Below, in pieces: positions 1 to 8,522 of a DNA stretch of 64,000 nt (position 1 is the stretch's first letter; each line of letters starts with the position of its first letter). Below the pieces are notes generated by a model. That model saw nothing but the letters and a program-made list of their open reading frames with translations. It had not been told where the DNA came from and did not search any database. The stretch is from CAVPLM01 sp963713545 (GTDB lineage: Bacteria; Actinomycetota; Thermoleophilia; RBG-16-64-13), in NCBI GenBank assembly GCA_963713545.1, contig CAVQME010000010.1, positions 580,949 through 644,948 of the forward strand. The letters are read 5' to 3'. Made by a program: the position numbers and the translations under genes.

Positions 1-111
1 ATCGCCGCGCTGCTGGCCGCCCGAGAGGGCGCGGCCGGCGGCCCGAGAGGCAGCGCCGAGAACAGCGTCGCCGGCGACTGCGGCGCCGGCGACGTCCGCA
101 AGGAGGCCTGA
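1..111 (+). CDS. C-terminal end of an upstream gene (partial)
   Basis: An open frame runs in from the left edge and stops at TGA 109-111, overlapping the next ATG by one base. The 36 visible residues are Ala/Gly-rich low complexity and show no domain, so no function can be given. The overlap makes it very probably the preceding member of the hydrogenase operon. Similar Ala/Pro/Gly-rich tails end the next two proteins. Confidence 0.6.
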   Translation: MAALLAAREGAAGGPRGSAENSVAGDCGAGDVRKEA

Positions 112-2318
112 TGCCTACCTGGGACAACCCCCTCATCACCATCGACGACAACAAGTGCCGCATGTGCTACGCCTGCGTACGAGAGTGCCCGGCCAAGGCC
201 ATCCAGGTGGTAGATGGGCAGGCCCGGGTCATGCAGCCGCGTTGCATCGCTTGCGGCAACTGTCTACGAGTCTGCAGCCAGAACGCGAAGCAGGTCCGCG
301 ACGACACGGAGCGGATGTTCAGCCTGCTGGAATCGGACTCCCAGGTAGCGGCCCTGGTGGCACCCAGCTTCCCCGCGGAGTTCGTCGATATTGAGCCGGG
401 TACTCTGGTCGCGATGATCAGATCGCTCGGCTTCGACTCTGTCCACGAGGTGTCGCTCGGCGCCGATCTAGTGGCCGAAGCCTACAACCGTCTGCTCGAA
501 GAGAATCCAGATAACCGCTACATCACCACTCCCTGTCCGGCGGTGGTGTCGTACGTGCGCAAGTATCATCCCCGCCTGATGCCCAACCTGGCCCCGCTGG
601 TCTCCCCCATGGTGGCGATGGCGCGTGCGCTCCGCCACGAGATGGGGGAGGACCTCAAGATGGTCTTTATGGGTCCCTGCGTTGCCAAGAAGCGGGCGTC
701 GGTCGACTTCATCCACCAAGAGATCGAAGCCGTCCTCACCTTCGCGGAGTTGCGTAACGTGTTCGAGAAGCGCGGCATCAAGCCAGAGGACTTCCCCTCA
801 GGCGACCGCTTCGATCCTCCGTATGGCGGAGTGGGCATGGTGTTTCCCATATCCGGCGGCCTTCTCCAGACAGCCAGGATGAACGAAGACCTTCTGACCG
901 GCGAAGTGATCGTCGCCGAAGGTAGGGACGAGTTCGTCGACACCATCAGCGAGTTCGATCTCTCCCACTCCGGCACTCGGCTCCTCGACGTGCTCGCCTG
1001 CCAGGGCTGCTATGCGGGAGCAGGGATGACCAGCGACATCACGATGCTGCAGCGCCGGACCGAGGTGAGCGCCTACGCCAGGAACCGTCTGGCTGACTTC
1101 AGCCAGGAAGAGCTGGCCGAGATCGAGGCGAACAAGGAGAAGTATCGCGATATCGACCTGTCCCGCGAGCACGAGGTCGACGAGCAGACCCTGGGCGACT
1201 CCGCGACCGCCGAGGAACTGGAAGAGATCCTCCACCGCATGGGCAAGTTTCGGCCGGAGGACATCCTCAACTGCGGCGCTTGCGGCTATGAGGGCTGCCT
1301 GGAGCACGCCCGCGCCGTCTACGCGGGGCTGGCCGACTCGGAGATGTGCCTGCCTCATACCATCGAGCAGTTGCGTTTCGCCTACGACGAATTGGAGGAG
1401 TCGCATCGCTCGCTCGAGGACGCCCAGGACGCTCTGGAGCGCTCCACCAAGCTGGCCAGCATGGGTCAGCTGGCAGCCGGCATCGCCCATGAGGTCAACA
1501 ACCCTCTGGGCACCCTGCTCCTGCACGCCAACCTGCTGCTCGAGGAGTGCGAGGACGAATCGCAGACAAAGGAGGACCTGGAGACCATCGTCGACCAGGC
1601 CAACCGGTGCAAGCGCATCATCTCCGGTCTGCTTAACTTCGCCCGGCAGAGTCGAGTGGTACGTCAACCGACCGACGTCGCAGAGCTGGTCGACAAGGTC
1701 GTGCGCATGACCCCGGTGGAGGAGAACGTGTCGGTGCAGATAGTCAGCGGGCTCTCCGACCCCATCGCAGAGATCGATGCCGACCAAATGGTCCAGGTGC
1801 TGACGAACCTGTTGACGAACGCTCAGCATGCCATGCCCGAGGGGGGCACGCTCACCATAGACCTGAGTGATGACCCCGAGACGGTGACCTTCCGAGTGTC
1901 GGACACCGGAGAAGGCATAAGTAAGGAGAACATGACCAAGCTGTTCGACCCGTTCTTTACCACCAAGCAGGTCGGTATGGGCACCGGTCTCGGGCTGGCG
2001 GTCACTCACGGCATAGTCAAGATGCACCGGGGTCAGATCTTGGTGGAGTCGAACGCCGATCCCGTCGCCGGCCCCACCGGCACGACTTTCACCATCACTC
2101 TGCCGCGCCATGAGGAACGGAGCCCCACTGGGGCGGGTACCGGGGCAGCTTCTGGCGGGATCGAAGATCCGATGGCCGGCTCGCCGGCCGAAGCGCCGGC
2201 GCCGAGCGCCGGTATGCTGGTCGCGACAGGGGCCGGCCTGCGCGCGGATGCGGCGGTACCCAGCGCGGTCGCCCCCGCCGCCGCACCGGCCGCTTTCCTC
2301 GACGGGACCGCCGACTGA
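111..2318 (+). CDS. Sensory [FeFe]-hydrogenase-like / histidine kinase hybrid
   Basis: A 735-residue cytoplasmic protein. Residues 10-60 hold two [4Fe-4S] ferredoxin motifs (C16, C19, C22, C26; C45, C48, C51, C55). Residues 75-330 are an [FeFe]-hydrogenase H-domain with divergent cluster loops: TTPCPAVV (C142), GPCVAKK (C190) and ACQGCYAG (C297, C300). The proton-shuttle cysteine that precedes C142 in catalytic enzymes is proline here. A further Fe-S motif (C388, C391, C396, C413) is followed by a histidine kinase: H-box GIAHEVNNP (H460), N-box near 565-572, G-boxes near 598-630. This architecture matches the kinase-linked putative H2-sensing group C hydrogenases. The last 65 residues are low complexity. 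AAGGAGG lies 5 nt before the ATG. Loss of the proton-transfer cysteine fits a sensor better than a catalyst; H2 sensing itself is inferred. Confidence 0.88.
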   Translation: MPTWDNPLITIDDNKCRMCYACVRECPAKAIQVVDGQARVMQPRCIACGNCLRVCSQNAKQVRDDTERMFSLLESDSQVAALVAPSFPAEFVDIEPGTLVAMIRSLGFDSVHEVSLGADLVAEAYNRLLEENPDNRYITTPCPAVVSYVRKYHPRLMPNLAPLVSPMVAMARALRHEMGEDLKMVFMGPCVAKKRASVDFIHQEIEAVLTFAELRNVFEKRGIKPEDFPSGDRFDPPYGGVGMVFPISGGLLQTARMNEDLLTGEVIVAEGRDEFVDTISEFDLSHSGTRLLDVLACQGCYAGAGMTSDITMLQRRTEVSAYARNRLADFSQEELAEIEANKEKYRDIDLSREHEVDEQTLGDSATAEELEEILHRMGKFRPEDILNCGACGYEGCLEHARAVYAGLADSEMCLPHTIEQLRFAYDELEESHRSLEDAQDALERSTKLASMGQLAAGIAHEVNNPLGTLLLHANLLLEECEDESQTKEDLETIVDQANRCKRIISGLLNFARQSRVVRQPTDVAELVDKVVRMTPVEENVSVQIVSGLSDPIAEIDADQMVQVLTNLLTNAQHAMPEGGTLTIDLSDDPETVTFRVSDTGEGISKENMTKLFDPFFTTKQVGMGTGLGLAVTHGIVKMHRGQILVESNADPVAGPTGTTFTITLPRHEERSPTGAGTGAASGGIEDPMAGSPAEAPAPSAGMLVATGAGLRADAAVPSAVAPAAAPAAFLDGTAD

Positions 2319-2338
2319 ACGCCCCGAGGTAGCCGGCC

Positions 2339-3535
2339 GTGCCCGATCATCCACAGGTCCTCAAGGTCGCAATGGTGGACGACGAGGAGCCGCTCTGCCT
2401 CGCGGTCCGTCGCATCCTCACCAAATACGGGACGGAAGTCACCGAGGTAGGCGTAGCGGTGACCTACGACCCGACCCATTTCACGAGCGGCGAGCAATTC
2501 CTCGAGGCAATCGCGGGAGGAGCGGAATTCGATCTGCTCCTTCTCGATCTGAAGCTCCCCGGCATGAGCGGGCTCGATGTACTCACCGAGTTGGGCGGGC
2601 AGAATCGCGGCATTCTCACGATCATGATCACGGCCTACGCCACGTTCGAGACCGCGGTGCAGGCTACCAAGCTGGGTGCGTTCGATTTCCTGCCCAAGCC
2701 CTTCTCCCCCGAGGAGCTCAGGTACGCGGTTCGCAAGGCCACCGACCAGCTGATCATCAGCAGAGAGGCCCGTCGGCTCGCCGAAGAGAAGCGGCAGGTG
2801 CGCTTCAACTTCATCTCCGTGCTGGCCCACGAGCTGAAGGCTCCCCTCAACGCCATCGAGGGCTACCTCAAGATCCTGCAGATGGACGAGCTCCCCGAGC
2901 GCCTGCCCATGATCGACCGTAGCTTGATCCGCCTGGACGGGATGCGCAAGCTCATATTCGACCTGCTCGACCTTACCCGGATAGAGTCGGGTCAGAAACA
3001 GCGCAACTTCGTCGAGGTCGACATCCGGACGCAGGCCAAGGCCGCCATAGACCTCTTCACGGCCGAAGCTGCCGAACGGGGCATCGCCATCACTTTGAGG
3101 GCGCCCGATCCCGTTCTTATGATCGCCGACCCGGACGAGCTCGAGATAGTGCTCAACAACCTGGTGTCCAATGCGGTCAAGTACAACCGCGACGGGGGCA
3201 GCGTGACCGTGGCTCTCGCCCGCGAAGGCGATACGGTACGTATCACGGTGGCCGATACCGGCATCGGCATGACACCCGAGGAGAGCGCCAAGCTCTTCAC
3301 GGAGTTCGTGCGCATCAAGAACGAGGACACCATCAAGATCCTGGGCAGCGGACTGGGCCTCTCTACGGTGCGCAAGTTGGCCCAGTTGTATGGCGGCGAT
3401 GCTACGGTGAAGAGCGAGAAGGGCACCGGCAGCATCTTCACCGTCATCCTGCGCGACGCCGCCCTGCCCGACGCGGCGCAGCGCGCCGGGGCGGCCGCCC
3501 CGGCGCCGCGGCTTCATTCTGAAACGAGTTGTTAG
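2339..3535 (+). CDS. Receiver-histidine kinase hybrid (REC-HisKA-HATPase)
   Basis: A 398-residue cytoplasmic protein with GTG start and GAGGT about 8 nt upstream. An N-terminal receiver domain (about 8-130) carries acidic residues D14/D15, phospho-acceptor D70 and K120 in FLPKPF. A histidine kinase core follows, with H164 in LAHELKAPL, an N-box at NNLVSNAVKYN and G-boxes DTGIGM and GSGLGL. The tail is Ala/Pro-rich. There is no sensor, transmembrane or DNA-binding domain, so it probably receives phosphate on D70 from the upstream hydrogenase-kinase and passes a signal on through its own kinase. It lies 20 bp after the sensor gene. Domain calls are secure; its place in the relay is inferred. 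Confidence 0.88.
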   Translation: MPDHPQVLKVAMVDDEEPLCLAVRRILTKYGTEVTEVGVAVTYDPTHFTSGEQFLEAIAGGAEFDLLLLDLKLPGMSGLDVLTELGGQNRGILTIMITAYATFETAVQATKLGAFDFLPKPFSPEELRYAVRKATDQLIISREARRLAEEKRQVRFNFISVLAHELKAPLNAIEGYLKILQMDELPERLPMIDRSLIRLDGMRKLIFDLLDLTRIESGQKQRNFVEVDIRTQAKAAIDLFTAEAAERGIAITLRAPDPVLMIADPDELEIVLNNLVSNAVKYNRDGGSVTVALAREGDTVRITVADTGIGMTPEESAKLFTEFVRIKNEDTIKILGSGLGLSTVRKLAQLYGGDATVKSEKGTGSIFTVILRDAALPDAAQRAGAAAPAPRLHSETSC

Positions 3536-3651
3536 GCCCTACCCCGCAATCCCCGGCTGAGTTAGTATTGCCGGACATCCGGTCTCACCGGGGGGTGAGC
3601 GGCGCCGACTGCGCCGCGCGAACGTGCTGAACGAGTGAGGGAGAGACTGTT

Positions 3652-4041
3652 GTGCCAAAGATCTTGATTGTGGATGACGACCCGGACATGGTCGAAGCCG
3701 GCCGGATAGTGCTGGAGAGGGAGGGCTACACGGTCGAGAGCGCGCCGAACATCGTCGACGGCCTGACCGTGCTCGAGGAGAGCAAGCCCGACCTTTTGAT
3801 CCTGGACGTAATGATGGAAGAAGCCGACGACGGCCTGCTCTTCGCCCGCCAGATCAGGCGCAGGGGCCACGAACTCCCCATCCTCATGCTGACCAGCGTC
3901 AACAGGGCTATGGGGCTCAACATCGACAAAGACCAAGAGATCGTCCCGGTCGATGAGTTCGTGGAGAAACCGGTCGACCCGGCCACTCTCGTGGAGAAGG
4001 TGAAGGCGCTGCTTGCGGGACAGGACGGCGGCTCATGCTAG
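3652..4041 (+). CDS. Single-domain response regulator
   Basis: A 129-residue stand-alone receiver domain, CheY-like in size, with acidic residues in VDDDPD (8-12), phospho-acceptor D52 in LLILDVMM, and a lysine in FVEKPVD near residue 107. There is no output domain, so it must act by protein contact or as a phosphate carrier. GTG start with GAGGGAGAG upstream. A 116-bp gap separates it from the hybrid kinase; it overlaps hydC by 7 bp. It may be the terminal element of the relay that begins with the sensory hydrogenase, or may act on the hydrogenase subunits encoded with it. Confidence 0.88.
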   Translation: MPKILIVDDDPDMVEAGRIVLEREGYTVESAPNIVDGLTVLEESKPDLLILDVMMEEADDGLLFARQIRRRGHELPILMLTSVNRAMGLNIDKDQEIVPVDEFVEKPVDPATLVEKVKALLAGQDGGSC

Positions 4042-4556
4042 TCACCGAACGAGACCGGCTGCGTGAGGATGTGATGGCGGTCGCGCAGCTTACCGGTTTC
4101 AACCGCGCCTCACTCATCCCCATCCTCCGCGAGGTCAAAGAGAAATACCGGGGTGTCGACAGCTACGCCATGCAACTCATCGCCGATGTGCTCGGCATCC
4201 ACCCGGTCGAGGTATACGCGGTCGCAACGTTCTACGCTTACACGCAGCCCGTGACCGAGGGGCGGTTCGTCTTCCGGCTCTGCCGGACTCTGTCCTGCGA
4301 CCTGGGCGGCAAGGAACCCGTCGCCCGCCAGCTGCAGAAAGACCTGGGCATCGGCTTCGGGGAGACCTCGGCCGACGGGGTCTTCAGTCTCGAATGGGCC
4401 AACTGTATGGGCATGTGCGATCAGGGCCCGGCCATGCTGGTGAACGAGGACGTCTATTCCCGGCTCACGCCGGAGATGGTGCACGAGATCATCGACGACT
4501 ACCGCAGCCACACAGAAGGTCACGCGACAAAACGGGCTCCGGAGCGGAAATCATGA
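4035..4556 (+). CDS. hydC: [FeFe]-hydrogenase subunit HydC (NuoE-like, 2Fe-2S)
   Basis: A 173-residue thioredoxin-fold [2Fe-2S] protein of the NuoE/HndA family. The ligands are C83 and C88 (CRTLSC) and C124 and C128 (CMGMC), the C-x4-C...C-x3-C spacing of this family. The N-terminal helical bundle (1-70, with VEVYAVATFY) is typical. In HydABC enzymes this subunit sits next to the flavin subunit and carries an auxiliary cluster. It overlaps the upstream receiver gene by 7 bp, and its TGA overlaps the hydB ATG (ATGA), so translation is probably coupled. Confidence 0.93.
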   Translation: MLVTERDRLREDVMAVAQLTGFNRASLIPILREVKEKYRGVDSYAMQLIADVLGIHPVEVYAVATFYAYTQPVTEGRFVFRLCRTLSCDLGGKEPVARQLQKDLGIGFGETSADGVFSLEWANCMGMCDQGPAMLVNEDVYSRLTPEMVHEIIDDYRSHTEGHATKRAPERKS

Positions 4557-5743
4557 AGACCCAATCAACGATGACCACGGCTGCGAACGAGCTGACCTTC
4601 GCGAGCATCCCCCCACGGGAGGGGCTTACCAAGGCGCTCGGCATGTCGCGGGTCGACATAATCGATACCGTCCGCGATTCCAAGCTGAAAGGACGCGGCG
4701 GCGCGGGATTCCCGACCGGCATCAAGTGGAACTTCGCCGCCGCCGAGAAGCACCCCCGCAAGTACATCATATGCAACGCCGACGAAGGCGAGCCTGGGAC
4801 CTTCAAGGACCGCCTGATCCTTTCCGACTATGCCGAACTGGTCCTGGATGGGATGACCATCGGGGCTCGGGCCATGAACGCCGCCCTGGGTCTGATCTAC
4901 CTACGGGCTGAGTACGCCTACCTGCGGGCCGGCCTGGAGGAGGCCATACGCGCCCGTCGCGAGGCAGGCCTCCTCGGGGTGGATATCGGCGGGATCAAAG
5001 GTTTCGATTTCGACATCATGGTGGCCATGGGCGCCGGCGCCTACGTATGCGGCGAAGAGACGGCCCTCATCGAATCGCTCGAGGGTTTCCGGGGCGAGCC
5101 CCGGAACCGCCCGCCGTTCCCGGTAGTGTCGGGCTTCCTGAGCCGGCCGTCGGTGGTCAACAACGTGGAGACCCTTGCCTGGGTGGCGTGCATCTTCGCC
5201 AAAGGCGTGGACTGGTTCAAGAGCGTCGGGACCGACGGCTCCACGGGGCACAAGCTTTTCAGCCTCTCCGGGGATTGCGAACGGCCCGGGGTGTACGAGT
5301 TCCCCTTTGGCATCAAGGTGGCAGAACTGCTGAAGGAAGTCGGAGGGGAAGACGCCAAGGCCGTCCTCATCGGCGGCGCCTCCGGACGCTGCGTACCCAG
5401 ATCGCAGTTCGAGAGGCGTCTCGCCTTCGAAGACATCCCCACGGGGGGCTCGATCGTCGTCTTTGGCCCCGATCGGGACATGCTGGCCATCGCCCACAAT
5501 CTGCTCGATTTCTTCGTCGACGAATCGTGTGGGCAATGCACTCCGTGCCGGCTCGGTAACGGGAAGCTACTCGAGGGAGTGGAGATGCTCCAAGCGGGCA
5601 CCTGCACTCTCGAGTACCTGAACGACCTCAAGGCTCTGGCCAACAGTATGCAGGTCGCCTCCAAGTGCGGCCTTGGCCAGACGAGCTCGGTGGCCTTCCT
5701 CTCTATCCTCGAGCACTTCGGAGACGAAATCCATGAGTCCTAA
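4553..5743 (+). CDS. hydB: [FeFe]-hydrogenase flavin subunit HydB (NuoF-like)
   Basis: A 396-residue NAD(H)- and FMN-binding subunit. The glycine-rich FMN/NADH loop GRGGAGFPTG is at 47-56 and NADEGEPGTFKD at 75-86. The N3-type [4Fe-4S] cluster is bound by C326, C329, C332 (SCGQCTPC) and C372. The start is the ATG that overlaps the hydC stop, which matches the family N-terminus. It is shorter than HydB of the well-studied bifurcating HydABC complexes: both the N-terminal thioredoxin-like 2Fe-2S domain and the C-terminal 2[4Fe-4S] ferredoxin domain are absent. The gene stops right after the N3 region and overlaps hydA by 11 bp. This could mean simple NADH-dependent H2 turnover rather than bifurcation (inferred). 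Confidence 0.93.
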   Translation: MKTQSTMTTAANELTFASIPPREGLTKALGMSRVDIIDTVRDSKLKGRGGAGFPTGIKWNFAAAEKHPRKYIICNADEGEPGTFKDRLILSDYAELVLDGMTIGARAMNAALGLIYLRAEYAYLRAGLEEAIRARREAGLLGVDIGGIKGFDFDIMVAMGAGAYVCGEETALIESLEGFRGEPRNRPPFPVVSGFLSRPSVVNNVETLAWVACIFAKGVDWFKSVGTDGSTGHKLFSLSGDCERPGVYEFPFGIKVAELLKEVGGEDAKAVLIGGASGRCVPRSQFERRLAFEDIPTGGSIVVFGPDRDMLAIAHNLLDFFVDESCGQCTPCRLGNGKLLEGVEMLQAGTCTLEYLNDLKALANSMQVASKCGLGQTSSVAFLSILEHFGDEIHES

Positions 5744-7664
5744 AGCACCTCTCCTCAAACGCCGGGCTCCGCTCAGCCAGCTGTTCCAGCCGGATGCCGA
5801 GTCACAGCGGACGGTCTCGCCGGACGCTCTCGGCGCAAACATCTCCGTCACCATCGATGGTATGGAGACCAAGGTGCCCCTGGGCACGACCATTCTGGAG
5901 GCGGCCAAGAGCATCGGCGTCCACATCCCCACCTTGTGCTACCACCCCGATCTCGAGGTGGCCGGCCTCTGCCGCATCTGCGTGGTCGAAGTGGAGGGCC
6001 AACGGACGCTGCAGGCGGCGTGTGCTTATCCCATCACGGCGCCCATCAAGATCAACACCTACTCCAAGGCGGTTCGCGTCGCCCGGCGTCATGTGCTCGA
6101 CCTTCTGCTATCCGAGCACTGTGGTGACTGCTACGCCTGCATCCGCAACGGTCATTGCGAACTCCAAGCCTTGGCCGAGGAGTACGGGGTCGAGAAGTTC
6201 CGCTTCGGCCACATCGAAGAGCCGGTGCCGATCGACGATTCGAGCTACTCGGTCGTCCGGGACATGAACAAGTGCATCCGCTGCCGCCGCTGCGTCCGCA
6301 CATGCATCGACATGCAGGAGGTCGGCGTGCTGGAGGCCATCAACCGCTCCGGCAGGGTCGAGGTCTCCACGTTCCTCCACAAACCCCTGGCGAATGTGGT
6401 GTGCATCAACTGCGGTCAGTGCATCAACCGCTGCCCGACGGCTGCGCTCTATGCCAAGCCCGCCCTCAACCCGGTGTGGAAAGCTCTCGATGATCCCACC
6501 AAGCACGTGGTCATGCAGACCGCTCCTTCTCCCCGGGCGGCCATGGGCGAGATGTTCGGACTCGAGCCGGGAACCACCGTCACCTATCAGATGAACACCG
6601 CGCTCAGGCGCATGGGCTTCAGCCACGTGTTCGACACCAACTTCACCGCCGACCTCACCATCATCGAAGAAGGTACGGAGCTCATCACCCGCCTCTACAA
6701 AGCCCTGGTGCAGGGCGACACGAGCGTCGCCCTCCCGCAGTTCACCAGTTGCTCTCCCGGATGGGTCAAGTACTGCGAGCACTTCTATCCCGAGTACATC
6801 CCCAATCTGTCCACGGCCAAAAGCCCGCAGCAGATGTTCGGCGCTCTCATCAAGACCTTCTACGCAGAGAAGATGGGGGTCGATCCGGCCGACATCGTCA
6901 GCGTGGCCCTCATGCCGTGCTCGGCCAAGAAGTTCGAGTGCAACCGCCCGGAGATGCGCGACAGCGGCTACAAGGACGTGGACTTCGGCCTCACTACCCG
7001 CGAGCTTGGCGCGATGTTCAGGCAGGCCGGTCTGGACGTCCCCAACATGCCCAAGTCTGACTTCGACGACCCGTTCGGGACCGCGACCGGCTCGGGGCTC
7101 ATCTTCGGCGCCACCGGCGGCGTGATGGAGTCGGCATTGCGCACCGTGCTGGAGTTGGTGACGGGCAAGAAGCTCGAGACCATCTACGAGCACGGCGACA
7201 TCCTGCCGGTACGAGGCTTCGAGGGTGTCCGTTACGCTGAGCTGACCATCAGTGAGGTCGGCCCCGTGCCGGCTCTGCTGGCGCACCTGGTGCCCGACTG
7301 GGAGTGGCTCAAGGGAGCTACCCTCAAGGTGGCGGTATCTCACGGCACGGCCAACGCCCACAGAGTCATGGAGGACATCAAGGCCGGCGGCAAGTTCAGC
7401 GAGTGCCACTTCATCGAGTTCATGGCCTGCCCGGGCGGGTGCCTGGGCGGCGGTGGGCAGCCCATCCCCACCAACAAGGAGATCCGGGCGGCCCGGGCCA
7501 GAGCCATCTATGGGGAAGAGAAGACCCTGGACGTGCGGAAGTCGTTCGAGAACCCGGCGGTGCTAAAGGTCTACGAGGAGTTCCTCACCGACGGACCGTG
7601 CGGCCACAAGAGCCACGAGTTGCTGCACACGCACTACGTGGATCGGGGCAAGTTCATCGAATAG
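5733..7664 (+). CDS. hydA: [FeFe]-hydrogenase catalytic subunit HydA (NAD-linked type)
   Basis: A 643-residue catalytic subunit. Domain order: a NuoG-like [2Fe-2S] domain (C69, C80, C83, C97); a His-Cys3 [4Fe-4S] site (H129, C133, C136, C142); two ferredoxin clusters (C181, C184, C187, C191; C224, C227, C230, C234); and the H-domain from about 250. The H-cluster loops are TSCSPGW (338-344), MPCSAKKFE (C396) and FMACPGGCLGGGGQP. A C-terminal small-subunit-like region ends in HELLHTHYVDRGKFIE. In the first loop serine replaces the second cysteine of the usual TSCCPGW. The ATG at 5733 lies inside the end of hydB and gives coupled translation. No maturation genes (hydEFG) are in the window. Confidence 0.94.
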   Translation: MSPKAPLLKRRAPLSQLFQPDAESQRTVSPDALGANISVTIDGMETKVPLGTTILEAAKSIGVHIPTLCYHPDLEVAGLCRICVVEVEGQRTLQAACAYPITAPIKINTYSKAVRVARRHVLDLLLSEHCGDCYACIRNGHCELQALAEEYGVEKFRFGHIEEPVPIDDSSYSVVRDMNKCIRCRRCVRTCIDMQEVGVLEAINRSGRVEVSTFLHKPLANVVCINCGQCINRCPTAALYAKPALNPVWKALDDPTKHVVMQTAPSPRAAMGEMFGLEPGTTVTYQMNTALRRMGFSHVFDTNFTADLTIIEEGTELITRLYKALVQGDTSVALPQFTSCSPGWVKYCEHFYPEYIPNLSTAKSPQQMFGALIKTFYAEKMGVDPADIVSVALMPCSAKKFECNRPEMRDSGYKDVDFGLTTRELGAMFRQAGLDVPNMPKSDFDDPFGTATGSGLIFGATGGVMESALRTVLELVTGKKLETIYEHGDILPVRGFEGVRYAELTISEVGPVPALLAHLVPDWEWLKGATLKVAVSHGTANAHRVMEDIKAGGKFSECHFIEFMACPGGCLGGGGQPIPTNKEIRAARARAIYGEEKTLDVRKSFENPAVLKVYEEFLTDGPCGHKSHELLHTHYVDRGKFIE

Positions 7665-7700
7665 CGCCGCGGACATCTCGGTTCCTCGCGAGAGCGACCA

Positions 7701-7731
7701 CAAAGAGCCCCGGCAAGCCCGGGGCTCTTTG
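7701..7731. terminator. Bidirectional hairpin between hydA and the DUF456 gene
   Basis: A 13-bp perfect stem (7701-7713 with 7719-7731) closes a 5-nt loop. The stem begins CAAAG and ends CTTTG, so each strand has a short T-run at its exit. It sits between two convergent genes and can stop transcription from both. Confidence 0.85.
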
Positions 7732-7732
7732 T

Positions 7733-8230
7733 CTAGGCAGCGAAGTGGACGATCACCCCGACCATCCACACCGACCCGGCGAGAGCCACCATGGCGAACT
7801 CGACCAGCATGCCCAGGCCGGTGGCCTTCAGCGCCTCGAGGCTGGATCTGAGCGCAGTCCGGGAGTCTCCCACCCGCACATACTCGCTCACGAACAGCCC
7901 CGCGGCGAAGCCGATCATAAGACCGAACAGAGGGATCACGAACATCCCCACGATGCCCGCCAGCACCGCTACGAGGATGGAGCGTCGGGGGATCTTCTCG
8001 CGCTTGAGCTTGCGCCCTGTCAAGAGGGCGCTGGCCGACCAGCCTATGCAGACGAGCACGGCTCCGATGCCCGCTGCGGTCCACGACGCGGCTGAGCCGA
8101 GCACCCACCCCCATGCGATCAGCGTGACGAGGGCCACCGGGCTGCCGGGCAGCAGCGGGTAGACCGTCCCGAACACGGCGACGGCCAGCAGAACGCCGGC
8201 GACGACTGTGACGATGATGTCGGCGACCAT
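7733..8230 (-). CDS. DUF456 family membrane protein
   Basis: A 165-residue integral membrane protein of unknown function. About four to five hydrophobic helices are visible, with the PLLPGSP motif near residue 25 that is typical of DUF456 proteins, and glycine-rich helices near 85-115. ATG start with GGAGGG 8 nt upstream. It is a single-gene unit that converges on the hydrogenase operon, with the shared terminator starting 2 bp beyond its stop codon. The family call rests on motif and topology; no biochemical role is known to me. Confidence 0.82.
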   Translation of the reverse strand: MVADIIVTVVAGVLLAVAVFGTVYPLLPGSPVALVTLIAWGWVLGSAASWTAAGIGAVLVCIGWSASALLTGRKLKREKIPRRSILVAVLAGIVGMFVIPLFGLMIGFAAGLFVSEYVRVGDSRTALRSSLEALKATGLGMLVEFAMVALAGSVWMVGVIVHFAA

Positions 8231-8522
8231 ACCGCTACCCTCCGAATGCCACGGTCGGCCTATGCTCCCACGATGCCTGAGCCAAGACTCCTCGCCAATC
8301 TGGCATTATCGGGCGCATAGATAGGCCCCGCACTACCACGTGCCGTCTCGTCCTCGGGTGGCCCCGGCCAAGCGGTGGCCACACGAGGCGGAGGCGCCAC
8401 GGGCTAACCCAGTCCGTCCTTACTGTGCCGCCGGCAGATCAGACCTACCGACAGCATGAGGTTGGAAAGGATCTGGGCTCGTGCCGCTTGGAAAGGCAAT
8501 CTCGTCCCCATCGATCGTGGCC
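8231..8522. other. Intergenic, no gene seen
   Basis: 292 bp between the DUF456 start and the stop of the surface-protein gene. No frame with a plausible start, ribosome site and length was found. It must hold the promoter of the DUF456 gene, but I could not pick a convincing -35/-10 pair. Confidence 0.5.

Noticed and set aside
798..2354. A 518-codon open frame antisense to the sensory hydrogenase
   Set aside because: Long antisense frames are common in GC-rich DNA. It has no domain, its composition is typical of a shadow frame, and the sense strand encodes recognised domains throughout.
3584..3599. Hairpin CTCACC/GGTGAG between the hybrid kinase and the receiver gene
   Set aside because: The stem is only 6 bp and has no T-run; the genes around it appear to be one operon.
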